From Bdellovibrionales bacterium Ga0074137 (GTDB lineage: Bacteria > Bdellovibrionota > Bdellovibrionia > Bdellovibrionales > JAMPXM01), in NCBI GenBank assembly GCA_001464715.1, contig LNDT01000004.1, positions 62,001 through 126,000 of the forward strand: 64,000 nucleotides of DNA. Reading direction: 5' to 3'. This document shows, one piece after another, positions 24,735 through 33,910 of this stretch; position 1 is the stretch's first letter; each line of letters begins with the position of its first letter. The notes under the pieces are model-generated. The model saw nothing but the letters and a program-made list of their open reading frames with translations. It was not told the origin of the DNA and searched no databases. The translations under genes were made by a program, and so were the position numbers.

Positions 24735-26705
24735 TTAGCGGGTGGTGGGGGTGCTTCGGATTCTGATTCGGCCGTCGACGGCGCCATCGCCGGTGGTGCG
24801 CGAGCCACAAGGGTCTGACAGGATTCTTGCGTGGAGAGCGAAGAGTCTTTCGCGCATGATATTGCACTCGTTGCAGTGAAACTTTGCTTGCACGGAATCC
24901 GGCTGACAAACTTTCGCGAATTGGCTTCGGAAATCATCCCACTTATTTTGAAGGCCGGTTTCGTTGCGGTTTAAGAAACGCTCAGTATCGCGCGGCGAAG
25001 AAAGTTTCGAACATTGGGCTGTCGCATCGGATCCACGCCCAATGCAGATGGCCTTGGTCGAGCTAACGGTTCCGAAAAGTAGGGGATTGCACATCGTTTG
25101 TCCCGAGTCACATTTGTAGGTCGCGCTATCGAGTTTAAATTCTGTGACGGCCGCACACTTTCTATTTTGCGGGTCCAGCTGACTGATCATTCCGGCAAAC
25201 ACACAAGACAACTCGCCTTGAAAAATTTTGCTGCGAACTGATTTCGTGTCACCGCAAACTTCAGGCACGGGCGCGCAACTAAGATTCGTTTGGCCGGGCT
25301 TACCGTTGGCGGCTGAAGGGGCTCGAGCTTTTGGTTTTTTGGGCTGACTGACGTTTTCGTTGGCTAAAATCGTCGGTGGTTTTCCGGTGTCGTTTTCATC
25401 AAGAGTCAGCTTTTTTCCCTCGTAAAGCCGCTGAGCCTCGTCGGTCATGCAGTAGCGATAGTCCTTACCGGGGATAGTGACTAGATGCATAGGCACTCCC
25501 CCCTGTTTTTCGGACTCGGCTTCGCAAACTCGGTTCGGATTTAACTTCTGCTCGAGTAAAGCCTGAATTTCATCTCGAGAAATTTTTCGGCTAACGACAA
25601 TATCTTTTTCATCGGCAGATGGTGGCGTTTCAACCGAAGGTGTTTCTGGAACCGACAAAGAGACTGGACCGGACGGTGGAAGTAGCTGAATGGGCTGCGT
25701 ACGAGACGCCATCGGAACCTCAGCAGCTACCTCAGCAGCTACTTCTGGAGCTACCTTTGGAGCAACCGCTTGTGCTACCGCTGGTGCAACCCTTGGCGAA
25801 AGCTCAATGAGGTTTTCTTTGGCTCTTATATTTTCGAAGTCTTTCGCAATTCGAGTTTCAATGGATTCAGGGCAGGGACGCGTGATCTGGGATCCCGTTC
25901 CAATAGTTTGATGTTTTGAAACACAACCATACTTGGTCGGATTGTCTGTCGCCATTGCGTTGACGTAATCGGCGACTGAGTTTTTTGCGATCGGGCCAAG
26001 GGGAGCGTTGTCCAGTCCATATTGAGAGGACCTTGGAGCGCGCGGTAGACCCAATATCACTTTTGAATCGGCAAGTCCGCGCTGAAGCTTAGCCCGAGTT
26101 TCCGAGATTGAATCTGACGTGGCTTTTAGGACAGCTTTTGGTCCAAACGTTCTGGGGTTTTTGAAGTTTTGCTGAAACTCGTTCCACAGCACAGCTCTTC
26201 TCTCGACAGAGACAGCCGTCGAGAAACTCCCCGAGAAAGCTCGTTTCGTATCGCAAATGTAGCTGTTCATGGAGGAACTCCATGTGACGGTTTGATTTGC
26301 CTCGAAGCAACTTTTCATGGCGTCTCGGCACGAATCATCTTGGCTACAAAATATCGATGTCGAAGCGCTCGGCTCCTGAGCAAAGGCTTCTGGAAACTGC
26401 GACTCCAAACCCTTCAGCCAAGATCGAAGTTTTGAAGGCGCCACAGGGCTACTGTCTGAAAAACGGCCGTCCTTTCGTTTTGATAAATCGACAAGAATAG
26501 CTCGAACCCCTGAAATATAGGCGACACGTTTCTCATGGGAAAGCTGCATGAGTTCGGAGTAACTGAGCATTTCAATAGAAGCACCCGAACCACTCGCCAC
26601 TGGGGACTTCGAGTGGACAAAAATAGGCGTCGAGAAAAATATGAATACGGCGCAAAGTAGGGACATCCGAAAGTTTATGAGGGCCTGATGTTTTCGGTTT
26701 TTCAT
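24735..26705 (-). CDS. large secreted Cys-rich protein with Ala/Val/Pro repeat, unknown
   Basis: A 656-residue exported protein with a signal peptide (hydrophobic ~15-32, FVHSKS). About 20 Cys residues are spread over the chain, suggesting disulfides. Near the middle is a repeat of short units of the type VAPxVAxEVA (plus-strand ~25720-25800, roughly 12-base DNA periods), and the centre is Pro-rich (LLPPSGPVSLSVPETPS), so two folded parts are probably joined by a long linker. The C-terminal part has many Cys pairs (FHCNECNIM). No family is recognised; cell-surface or secreted enzyme and structural roles are all open. Confidence 0.72.
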   Translation of the reverse strand: MKNRKHQALINFRMSLLCAVFIFFSTPIFVHSKSPVASGSGASIEMLSYSELMQLSHEKRVAYISGVRAILVDLSKRKDGRFSDSSPVAPSKLRSWLKGLESQFPEAFAQEPSASTSIFCSQDDSCRDAMKSCFEANQTVTWSSSMNSYICDTKRAFSGSFSTAVSVERRAVLWNEFQQNFKNPRTFGPKAVLKATSDSISETRAKLQRGLADSKVILGLPRAPRSSQYGLDNAPLGPIAKNSVADYVNAMATDNPTKYGCVSKHQTIGTGSQITRPCPESIETRIAKDFENIRAKENLIELSPRVAPAVAQAVAPKVAPEVAAEVAAEVPMASRTQPIQLLPPSGPVSLSVPETPSVETPPSADEKDIVVSRKISRDEIQALLEQKLNPNRVCEAESEKQGGVPMHLVTIPGKDYRYCMTDEAQRLYEGKKLTLDENDTGKPPTILANENVSQPKKPKARAPSAANGKPGQTNLSCAPVPEVCGDTKSVRSKIFQGELSCVFAGMISQLDPQNRKCAAVTEFKLDSATYKCDSGQTMCNPLLFGTVSSTKAICIGRGSDATAQCSKLSSPRDTERFLNRNETGLQNKWDDFRSQFAKVCQPDSVQAKFHCNECNIMRERLFALHARILSDPCGSRTTGDGAVDGRIRIRSTPTTR

Positions 26706-26740
26706 CGTTTGAACCTATCGGAGCATCACCGCCTCGACTT

Positions 26741-26790
26741 GAGACTTGATGTCGAGTCTCGTTTTGAGACGAGGCTCGCTTAATGAGACG
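26741..26790. promoter_or_regulatory. clustered GAGAC/GTCTC inverted repeats in a divergent promoter gap
   Basis: The ~107-base gap between two divergently read genes (24735-26705 and 26813-27259) carries several copies of GAGAC/GTCTC in both orientations, including GTCTCGTTTTGAGAC at 26756-26770 and CTCGAC/GTCGAG arms around it. This could be an operator cluster or leader hairpin for either gene. No regulator is known. Confidence 0.4.
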
Positions 26791-26812
26791 GCCCAACTCA
26801 TACTAGTTCTCT

Positions 26813-27259
26813 ATGCCAACGAAGGTGAAAACGACCCTGCAAGATAAGTTATCCCTCGCACTTGCGACACTTGCTTCGCTGTTGTCCGCAGCGGCCGTCA
26901 TGGCCTGCTCGGTGAATGACAACCGCGGGCCGGCCTCGACGGCCCCAAAGGGATCACGGACCTACAAACTCGATCCTGAAGCGGCGGCAATCCGAGTGAG
27001 TGTCTACGGTGTTTTGATGGGAACTCCGGACGCCGTAAAGTTTGATCTTTTGATGAATTCACTAAAGGCCAACGGAGAGTTCGCGACATTGATTCAAGAG
27101 GCGACGGGAATCGAAGGTGGATTTACGATGTGCGCGGAATTTGCGACAAACGCAGATCAAGCGGCTATCTACGAACTCTTGCGGTCGATTGAAACCGACC
27201 CAAAAGACACTCATTTTTCCGCGACTTCTGTGACGGGCTGCCAATCTCAGAATCCCTGA
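26813..27259 (+). CDS. small lipoprotein, unknown
   Basis: A 148-residue protein with a signal peptide and a likely lipobox Cys near residue 32 (AAVMACSVND). The mature part has a compact alpha/beta look and two Cys (FTMCAEF, TGCQSQNP) that could form a disulfide. No family is recognised. It is read divergently from the large Cys-rich secreted protein gene and may share a control region with it. Confidence 0.65.
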   Translation: MPTKVKTTLQDKLSLALATLASLLSAAAVMACSVNDNRGPASTAPKGSRTYKLDPEAAAIRVSVYGVLMGTPDAVKFDLLMNSLKANGEFATLIQEATGIEGGFTMCAEFATNADQAAIYELLRSIETDPKDTHFSATSVTGCQSQNP

Positions 27260-27289
27260 TAAGTAATATTATGTTACAATAAGTCCGAA

Positions 27290-28213
27290 CTAGGCCTTTG
27301 AGACCGTGCATATCCACGATCCGCCTATCGCGAAAATAGCTGCCACGATCTGAATCCCAGACAAATGCTCATTGAGAAACATCCATCCAAAAATCCCCGT
27401 CCACACCTGCAGTTGAATCGACACCGTCGACGTCGCTTGAGGCTTTAAGCGCGCAGACGCATAAGCGATCGCAAGACCCGGTAATGCTGTAGCGAAGATC
27501 CCGAACCCTAAAACAAGCCCAAGGTTCTCTCTCACAGTCGCAAAGACAGTATGAAAATCAGAGACAAGAAATGAACTTACAGCCGAGCCGATAAGAACCG
27601 TGACGAGACTAATGTGGATAGGATTCGGCGCCAACGGACCCAGTCTTTTTAACCGCCGTGCATTGATAACAGTGATCAACGAAGCCATAACTGCGCTTAA
27701 AAAACCAAGCAGAGTTAATTCAAAGCTTTCATCGCCATGTCTTTCTTTGTTGGTAAGAAAATGATCGATCGCAAGCATGATCAGACCCAGGGTCGCAAGA
27801 CCGACACCGAGTCCTGCCTTCGATGAAGTATTCTCGCGGTACGCCAGCGCCCAGGCCAAAACGGGCGACGAACCGATAATTAACGCGGCAACAACGACCG
27901 GCAGATAAAGAAAGGCCGTGATTGCTCCCAAGTAATAAAGAACCATAAATGCACCGAGAAGAATGACGCCTCGGTGCCCTGGTTTCTCATCGGAGGCATT
28001 GGCTGTATCAAGTGGCGACCTTTTCTTTTTAAAATTTACGATGAAGATAATTGGCAACAGCACGAAGCCCGCAGTCACCAACCGGACGAACAAAAGCTCG
28101 TAAGATGAAAGACCTTCTGCACCTAAAAGTCTGACAAAGATCCCCGTGGCGCCCCAACCGAGGCCCGCCAAAAAGAGAGACAGCGAGGCGCGGCTACCCA
28201 GCAAAAACCGCAT
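27290..28213 (-). CDS. DMT-superfamily (EamA) transporter
   Basis: About 307 residues with ten hydrophobic helices in two EamA repeats; the first repeat has the typical GLGWGATGIFVRLLG and the second ends in GWMFLNEHLSGIQ. EamA proteins export or import metabolites such as amino acids; the substrate is unknown here. The ATG at 28213 follows closely after the stop of the gene upstream; the longer reading from 28252 would overlap it. No other regulation is seen. Confidence 0.88.
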   Translation of the reverse strand: MRFLLGSRASLSLFLAGLGWGATGIFVRLLGAEGLSSYELLFVRLVTAGFVLLPIIFIVNFKKKRSPLDTANASDEKPGHRGVILLGAFMVLYYLGAITAFLYLPVVVAALIIGSSPVLAWALAYRENTSSKAGLGVGLATLGLIMLAIDHFLTNKERHGDESFELTLLGFLSAVMASLITVINARRLKRLGPLAPNPIHISLVTVLIGSAVSSFLVSDFHTVFATVRENLGLVLGFGIFATALPGLAIAYASARLKPQATSTVSIQLQVWTGIFGWMFLNEHLSGIQIVAAIFAIGGSWICTVSKA

Positions 28214-28224
28214 CCCATTGATTC

Positions 28225-29142
28225 TCACGAACGCGAACCTCGCTCGACACACTTGCAGATGACTGTGGGCGCATCGCCTCGAACACCGCGGCTACACGCC
28301 AAGAACCGATTCGACATGAAGACCTGAAGATCGAAGATTAAGTCGTCTCCGAAAATTATTTGAAGCCTGGTCTTTTCAGAAAAAGACCAGGCTTCGTGCC
28401 GTTCAACAGCGAGGGCGCGTCCAGGGGTTTCAGAGAGCGATAAGAATTTCGCCAGATATAGATCGTTGATCTTTTGGTCCTTTAAATCTGCGAGCTCGGG
28501 AGGAAACGGAATTTCTTCCGGCAGGCCATCACCAGTGACTCGAAACAAGGACATGTGCAAATCGCCACCTTGTGCTTTTGGGGCCGCATGCAGACGCCAC
28601 TCTTCCCCCGCCTTGGTTCGAATTCTCACATTTTGAAGTTGTACGGACCGGCGCCCCTGGTTTTTTTTGGCATCAAGGACGGGCCTAAAAACTGATTCCA
28701 ACGAAGCCGCTCCGGAGGCAGCCACCGCCGAATCCAAATTCAGGCCGCCAAGGGCCTTCACGCCTTTTGTGCACTCAGAAATTGTCGTCAAACTTTGTGA
28801 ATCAAGAAAAACTGCAGCGACCGCTGGCGTCGTTTCCGCCGACGACTTGGGCTTTGAATTCGGCGGCAACAGCGAAGCTTTTGGTTTTGACGTGTCCGTC
28901 GTCGGAGAAACGCGCGAAAGCGCTTCCTCTCGCTTGGTCTTTTGAATGAGCTCGGTGCTTTTTCGGTCCATCGTCGTCCAGCCGTACCAGAAGGCACTGA
29001 CGATAATTGAAAGGCCGACAACTCTTCTTAGCCACGGCATATCGGATTGATCGCGCTTGGCCAGTCGCTTATCAATTCGGCGGACGATGACTTCGTCGCC
29101 AGAATCAAAATCATCATCGTTTTTCGTCATCCTAATTATCAT
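28225..29142 (-). CDS. single-pass membrane protein, unknown
   Basis: About 305 residues. The N-terminus is acidic, then basic (NDDDFDSGDEVIVRRIDKRL), followed by one transmembrane helix (VVGLSIIVSAFWYGW), a Pro/Ser/Lys-rich linker and an extracytoplasmic domain with four Cys (e.g. CTKGVKALG, ACSRGVRG, CKCVERG). This looks like a bitopic protein with a periplasmic domain. Start choice between ATG 29142 and 29130 is open because neither has a normal ribosome site. It sits between the ALDH-like gene and the DMT transporter and may be co-transcribed with both. Confidence 0.65.
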   Translation of the reverse strand: MIIRMTKNDDDFDSGDEVIVRRIDKRLAKRDQSDMPWLRRVVGLSIIVSAFWYGWTTMDRKSTELIQKTKREEALSRVSPTTDTSKPKASLLPPNSKPKSSAETTPAVAAVFLDSQSLTTISECTKGVKALGGLNLDSAVAASGAASLESVFRPVLDAKKNQGRRSVQLQNVRIRTKAGEEWRLHAAPKAQGGDLHMSLFRVTGDGLPEEIPFPPELADLKDQKINDLYLAKFLSLSETPGRALAVERHEAWSFSEKTRLQIIFGDDLIFDLQVFMSNRFLACSRGVRGDAPTVICKCVERGSRS

Positions 29143-29176
29143 GCGAGCTAACTGAGAGTTTGTCTCGCAGTAGTTT

Positions 29177-30622
29177 TCAGAAATAGCGGGAACGCCATTG
29201 GCCGAAACGGAACACAGCTTTGATCCCGTCATCCCCGTTCGCCGATTGTTTTACAGCCGGGACCGACTCCGTCACAGCGTGGGGCCACGAGGGTTCGCTT
29301 GAAAGAAAAATGCGAGATACTTCCAATTTGTGGGCCGTCGATTTCGCTTTTTCGGTCTCGGGATGAAGCACGTATCCCGCAAGGCCCAGCGGAGAAGTGT
29401 TGGCGTACTTCAAAGCTTCGTGAGAATACTTAAAGCTTGCGATCGTTGCCCACGGACCACTCAGCTCTTCTCCCTGAAGGGTTGAACAGTTTGTCAGATC
29501 GCGGATCAACGTCGGCGAGAGCGTTGAACCCACGCGCCCCCCGCCCGTCACTTGGCGTCCCGTCTCGGACAGCGCAAGTCCTATCTGTCTTTCAAAATGA
29601 TCGGCTTCAGTTTTCAGCATCGGGCCTATGTCGGTTTCACCATTCAAAGGGTCCCCGACTTTTAACTTTACGAGTTTTTCCGACATCCGTTCGACGACAT
29701 CTTTATAGATGCTTTCTTGAATGAAAAAACGCGACGGCCGATAGGGGCCAAGACCATGGGCATCCATCGAAGCCAAAGCCAATCGCCCAATATGAAGATC
29801 CAGCTCTTCATTTGAAAAACCCTGAAACAAGAGGGCGGGGTTTCGTCCACTTCCAACAAAGTGAAAACGCTTTTCACTTTCGATCGCAAGCGCTTGTGCC
29901 GAGAGAGCCGAAGCTGTTTTCCCGATCCAAAAAATCGTTTTGAACCCGGGATGCCGAAGAAGTGCGTCGCCCACCGTTTCTTTCAGCGGGGCTCCCGCGC
30001 CGTGGCCGTGAAGGACCGAAAAAAGACCGACGTCGACTTCGGCTCGTCGTAGTGCTTTTAAAAAAAGTTTTGACATAAAATCCACCGTTCGGGGTGCTCG
30101 AGACGATGGTTTTACGCAAACGCCATTCCCCGAACACAAAATCACGGGTACCCGACGACAGAAGCTGACCAAGGGATCACCCGCCCCCAGAAACACTGCA
30201 GAACTGCCCGCCATCGGAGCGTTATCTGCGCCTTCAGTGATTTCGTCGTCATACACACGCTTTGTCGCGCGAAGAATTTCAAGAGCCGCGGGTAATGATT
30301 TTAAAAACGCCGTTTTGACGGGCATTCCAATATCCCAAGCCAGCTCAATGGAAATTTCATTTTTCGCAGTTTCGATTTCTTCGATGAAAAAGTCGATCAT
30401 GCTAGAAAACTTCAAGCGTCGTTCTGGGGCACTGAGTTTTGCTTGAACCGTTTGCGCGCGGTTGATCGATTGCACAGCTGCTACGACATCAAGCAATTGG
30501 GAGTGCGCGACTTTTACGATCGAAAAGTTTCCCGAGATCGGCGAAACGTGTTCGAAGAAATTTTGCGAGGAACTCTCGCGCTCTTCGCCAGCAATCAAGT
30601 TCAGGATAGTTCTCGACGTCAT
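29177..30622 (-). CDS. aldehyde dehydrogenase homologue lacking catalytic residues
   Basis: About 481 residues from the ATG at 30622, the normal length of the family. The ALDH fold is recognisable (VCVKPSSRAPRTVDF, the IFWIGKTASA region, GRNPALLF, ILHPETEKAKS-type C-terminal strands). Yet the active-site Cys motif (GQxCxxxxR in family members) reads GLGPYRPSR here, and the general-base Glu of the LELGG motif is replaced (HFVGSGRNP). The protein is therefore predicted to be unable to perform normal ALDH chemistry: a pseudoenzyme, a reductase variant or a binding protein. A longer reading from 30760 would run into the promoter gap. Neighbours do not reveal a pathway. Confidence 0.82.
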   Translation of the reverse strand: MTSRTILNLIAGEERESSSQNFFEHVSPISGNFSIVKVAHSQLLDVVAAVQSINRAQTVQAKLSAPERRLKFSSMIDFFIEEIETAKNEISIELAWDIGMPVKTAFLKSLPAALEILRATKRVYDDEITEGADNAPMAGSSAVFLGAGDPLVSFCRRVPVILCSGNGVCVKPSSRAPRTVDFMSKLFLKALRRAEVDVGLFSVLHGHGAGAPLKETVGDALLRHPGFKTIFWIGKTASALSAQALAIESEKRFHFVGSGRNPALLFQGFSNEELDLHIGRLALASMDAHGLGPYRPSRFFIQESIYKDVVERMSEKLVKLKVGDPLNGETDIGPMLKTEADHFERQIGLALSETGRQVTGGGRVGSTLSPTLIRDLTNCSTLQGEELSGPWATIASFKYSHEALKYANTSPLGLAGYVLHPETEKAKSTAHKLEVSRIFLSSEPSWPHAVTESVPAVKQSANGDDGIKAVFRFGQWRSRYF

Positions 30623-30719
30623 CACATCTTCGTGCCACGATTTTCTCTGAATGGACAGATTTACAAGCGAAAATAAAATTGAAAATGCAGTTAAAAATGC
30701 AATTAGCGAAGACTCGCAA

Positions 30720-31562
30720 ATGCGTCTCTTCAAAATTGAAAATCCTCTGAAAGCGCGCATGGGCGCGGATTTCTTTAAGCTTCTACCTCAGCACCCAGGT
30801 ATTTACTGGATGCTGGATGGACGCGGTCGATTGCTCTATGTCGGCAAAAGTCGAAACTTGAAAAAGCGACTCTCAAGCTACCGAAGCTTAAAGCCCGAGA
30901 ACTTACCGAGTCGCTTAGTGCGTGTTCTGCTTGGCACAGAGCACATCGGATTCGAACGCACGGAGTCAGAACCCCGCGCAACCCAAGTCGAATCGGCACT
31001 TCTGAAAATTCTTAAACCGCCTTGCAACCGCGCCGGCGTCGGCCCTGAAAAAGTTTACGACTGGGTCCTTCGAGATATGCCAAGGTCTTGGAGACTTGAG
31101 ATCCAAGCGCAAGACACGACCGAAAAATACGTTGGCTTTCGAGCGACACCTAGGTTCTTTAAAACTCACGGGTCACTACTTCGCCAGCTGCATGGACTTC
31201 GCGCAGGACATTTTTCGATCATGGAGCTTCCGACGGGACTTTTAAAAGGGCCGTCTGGCCTTGCCGGTTCGTTCGTTGACCGCGAAATGAATGACGATCT
31301 TGCAGGCCCCACGGCCGAAGAAAAACGCACCTTCAATCAAGGGCTCCAAGAAACCGCTCAGATGTTTGTCGACGGCATTGAACCTTGGCCCGAATTTCCG
31401 TGCCCGATCGACGAAAGAAAACCCGCCGACCGATGGTCCATGGATCTTTGGACAAAAGATCAAGCCGAACTTAAGTCAGCGTTTGAAACAATGATTCGCC
31501 CCCGCCGACTGAAACTTTATGGCTTTACGGCTGAAGATTTGGGTGAAGGCGATTCCCTTTGA
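30720..31562 (+). CDS. GIY-YIG nuclease-domain protein (UvrC-N-like)
   Basis: About 280 residues from ATG 30720. The N-terminal ~95 residues are a GIY-YIG domain: HPGIYWMLDGRGRLLYVG with the two signature triplets, then KSRNLKKRLSSYR and a catalytic-type Glu in TQVESALLK. The rest is not recognised and lacks the UVR, RNase-H-like and HhH parts of UvrC, so it is not UvrC itself. It may be a repair or restriction-like nuclease or a Cho-type protein, which would share only the N-terminal domain with UvrC. The AT-rich stretch just upstream supports this start over that at 30651. Confidence 0.82.
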   Translation: MRLFKIENPLKARMGADFFKLLPQHPGIYWMLDGRGRLLYVGKSRNLKKRLSSYRSLKPENLPSRLVRVLLGTEHIGFERTESEPRATQVESALLKILKPPCNRAGVGPEKVYDWVLRDMPRSWRLEIQAQDTTEKYVGFRATPRFFKTHGSLLRQLHGLRAGHFSIMELPTGLLKGPSGLAGSFVDREMNDDLAGPTAEEKRTFNQGLQETAQMFVDGIEPWPEFPCPIDERKPADRWSMDLWTKDQAELKSAFETMIRPRRLKLYGFTAEDLGEGDSL

Positions 31563-32482
31563 ACGCATCGTCGAAGGATTCTTGTAAGTCCCATGATCAC
31601 AATAAGGATCACAGGCCTTCGGATCGATCCTTCGCCATCGCTTTTTTTGCCAATCTTATTTTTGCTGTCGTTGAGCTTGTCGGCGGGATATTTACGCAAA
31701 GTCTTGCGATCACCGCTGATGCCGTTCACGACTTTGGGGATTCGCTTGCGATTGGCTTCGCCTGGGGACTTGAGCGATTCTCAAAGAAGTCCTCCAATGA
31801 AAACTTCCACTTTGGCCACCGGCGATTCTCTTTACTGGGTGCCTTATTTTCAGGACTCATCATTTCGGGTGGGGCGATCGCAATTGCTGTGACTGCAATC
31901 CTTCGGTTTTGGGAACCCAGGTCCCCTGTCTCTTTAGGAATGGCTGGATTGGCGATTTTTGGAATCATAGTGAACGGAGTTGGCGCCACAGCGCTTGGCG
32001 CAGGGAAACACGCTCATCACAACTACAATCAAGAGATGATGAAGTGGCATTTGTTAGAAGATATGTTCGGCTGGATCGTCGTGCTGGTGGGCGCAATTAT
32101 TATTCACTTTACGAACTGGACATGGATCGATCCGCTTCTCGCAATCGGACTTTCTATCTTCATTTTATGGAACGTCGGCAAAAATCTTAAAGCGACACTT
32201 TATCTTCTCCTCCAAGGGCGCCCAAAGACGTTCATCGAAAGTGCTTTTAGAGACTCTGTTTCAAAGATTGATGGCGTCTTAGAAATTACATCCGTCCAAG
32301 TCTGGTCCTTAGATGGATCAAGCCACGTTATGTGCCTGAAGTTGAAGGTCGATCCAAGCCATTTCGGCAAAAGTGGGACACTTGAGACGTCTCTCGTTGA
32401 GACTTTGAAAACTTCAATTCGAACGATGGCCTCCGCGTATTCAGTCGCGCCCGACAATCTAACAATCGAAATCCTAAGCTGA
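31559..32482 (+). CDS. cation diffusion facilitator (CDF) metal transporter
   Basis: A 307-residue inner-membrane exporter of Zn2+ or similar divalent metals in exchange for protons. Six transmembrane helices are visible. The metal-site residues are His57, Asp58 and Asp61 in the ADAVHDFGDS motif and His164 and Asp168 in WHLLEDMFGW; a His-rich N-terminus (CKSHDHNKDH) and a cytoplasmic C-terminal domain (~210-307) are typical. The TTG start overlaps the TGA of the GIY-YIG gene, so translation is coupled. The metal cannot be told, but the His/Asp site favours zinc. Confidence 0.93.
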   Translation: MNASSKDSCKSHDHNKDHRPSDRSFAIAFFANLIFAVVELVGGIFTQSLAITADAVHDFGDSLAIGFAWGLERFSKKSSNENFHFGHRRFSLLGALFSGLIISGGAIAIAVTAILRFWEPRSPVSLGMAGLAIFGIIVNGVGATALGAGKHAHHNYNQEMMKWHLLEDMFGWIVVLVGAIIIHFTNWTWIDPLLAIGLSIFILWNVGKNLKATLYLLLQGRPKTFIESAFRDSVSKIDGVLEITSVQVWSLDGSSHVMCLKLKVDPSHFGKSGTLETSLVETLKTSIRTMASAYSVAPDNLTIEILS

Positions 32483-32771
32483 TCCTTAGGTTTAGGACGA
32501 TGTCGAAAAGTTCGTCAGGACTGGGCGAATGTCGGAATTGTGACGAGTTAAGATTTTCGCCGTTTTACTTCAAAGATTCTAAAACTGTCGAACGTTCAAA
32601 CGCTAAAAACGTCTCATCCTGAGGCAACGACCAAATTCCTCAAGCATAACCACAGGCTTAAGGCTCTTTAATAGAAACGTCTTGAAGTGGGGCGTACGCT
32701 CCAGGCCTTTTCGCGAGTCCTGCTTTCTTCCGAAAAATAAACTGGTAGTTCACTTTTGAAGGAGGCGTGAC

Positions 32772-33878
32772 ATGCTCACCCAAAATCGAGTTCTAGGCAG
32801 TTCATTCGCCCGCCTCCTCACAACCCGAGTCGTTGTCCTTGGATTAGCTCTTGGTGCGTCGCTCAACGTAGGTTGCGGCTCTCGCAACATGAGTTTCGAC
32901 CTTCTCAGTGAGTCGGCAACATTCAATCAAAGCTCAGCCGAAGTGAGCGGTAAAATCGATATCATTTGGGTTGTCGATAACTCAGGCTCAATGGACACAA
33001 GCCAACAAGCGATTGCCGTTAACTTCCAACGCTTCATCGATATTTTCGAGCAAAATGGAGCCGACTTCCAAATGGTCGTCGCGACTTCGGATGCTTACAA
33101 AGACGTCTTCAACCCTAGCTTGAACATGTCGATCTATAAGAACGGGACTTACGTCAATGACTTAGGTCAGACAGTGACCGCGCCAAAAATCCTGCGCTTG
33201 GATACGCCAGATCTTGAGAAAGCCTTTATCGCCAACATCCTCCGCGGTGTCAGTGGCTCCGGCGACGAACGTACGTTCCAGTCGATGCGATCCGCATTGG
33301 CCAACACGACCAATCAGGCAACGGGTTTTCCGCGAGCTGATGCTTTCTTGTCGGTCATTATGTTGAGCGACGAAGACGACTTCTCTTGGGATGGAGCGGG
33401 ATCAAAAGAAAACTTATACAACGACCCGGCTCTTCACACAGTTCAAAGCTACGTTGATTTTCTTGATACTCTGACGGGTTCAACATCTACAAATCGCAAA
33501 TTCAACGTGAATTCGATCGCCATTCTAGACTCAGCCTGCCAAACGCAGCTTGGTGGTAACGGTCGAAAAATCGCTGTTCGTCAGAACGCTTTAGCGACTG
33601 CGACGGGTGGACTTTTGGGAAGCCTTTGCGGCGACTTCGGCGCAACGCTGGCAAGTATTTCCAATAAGATCATCGAGCTCAGTACGCAGTTCTACCTGGA
33701 CCGAATTCCTCGCGCGGGTTCTCTACGAGTCTATGTGAATGGTACTGAAGTGCCGATGAGCTCGACCAATGGTTATACGTACAATGAAGCCAACAACAGC
33801 ATCACGTTCTTTGGAACGGGAGTGCCTGTCGCCGGCGCGCAGATCACTGTGTCGTACGATCCAACCGAACTTCGTTGA
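32772..33878 (+). CDS. vWA-domain lipoprotein
   Basis: A 368-residue predicted lipoprotein with lipobox Cys35 (LNVGC). The von Willebrand factor A domain starts with KIDIIWVVDNSGSMDTSQ; Asp69, Ser71 and Ser73 form a complete MIDAS metal site, so ligand binding through a divalent metal is likely. Near the C-terminus is a beta-rich region (RVYVNGTEVPMSS, ITVSYDPTELR). Such proteins bind host, prey or envelope partners or act as chaperones. GGAGG precedes the ATG. The 289-base gap before it holds no gene. Confidence 0.88.
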   Translation: MLTQNRVLGSSFARLLTTRVVVLGLALGASLNVGCGSRNMSFDLLSESATFNQSSAEVSGKIDIIWVVDNSGSMDTSQQAIAVNFQRFIDIFEQNGADFQMVVATSDAYKDVFNPSLNMSIYKNGTYVNDLGQTVTAPKILRLDTPDLEKAFIANILRGVSGSGDERTFQSMRSALANTTNQATGFPRADAFLSVIMLSDEDDFSWDGAGSKENLYNDPALHTVQSYVDFLDTLTGSTSTNRKFNVNSIAILDSACQTQLGGNGRKIAVRQNALATATGGLLGSLCGDFGATLASISNKIIELSTQFYLDRIPRAGSLRVYVNGTEVPMSSTNGYTYNEANNSITFFGTGVPVAGAQITVSYDPTELR

Positions 33879-33910
33879 TCGAATCGCTCGCTTCGGCTCA
33901 TACTTGAGCG

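Noticed and set aside
25720-25800. Short ~12-base repeats considered as a CRISPR array.
   Set aside because: The units are contiguous without spacers and code for an Ala/Val/Pro repeat in a secreted protein.
30720-31562. Calling the GIY-YIG protein UvrC.
   Set aside because: Only the N-terminal nuclease domain is shared; the UVR, RNase-H-like and HhH parts are absent and the length is under half of UvrC.
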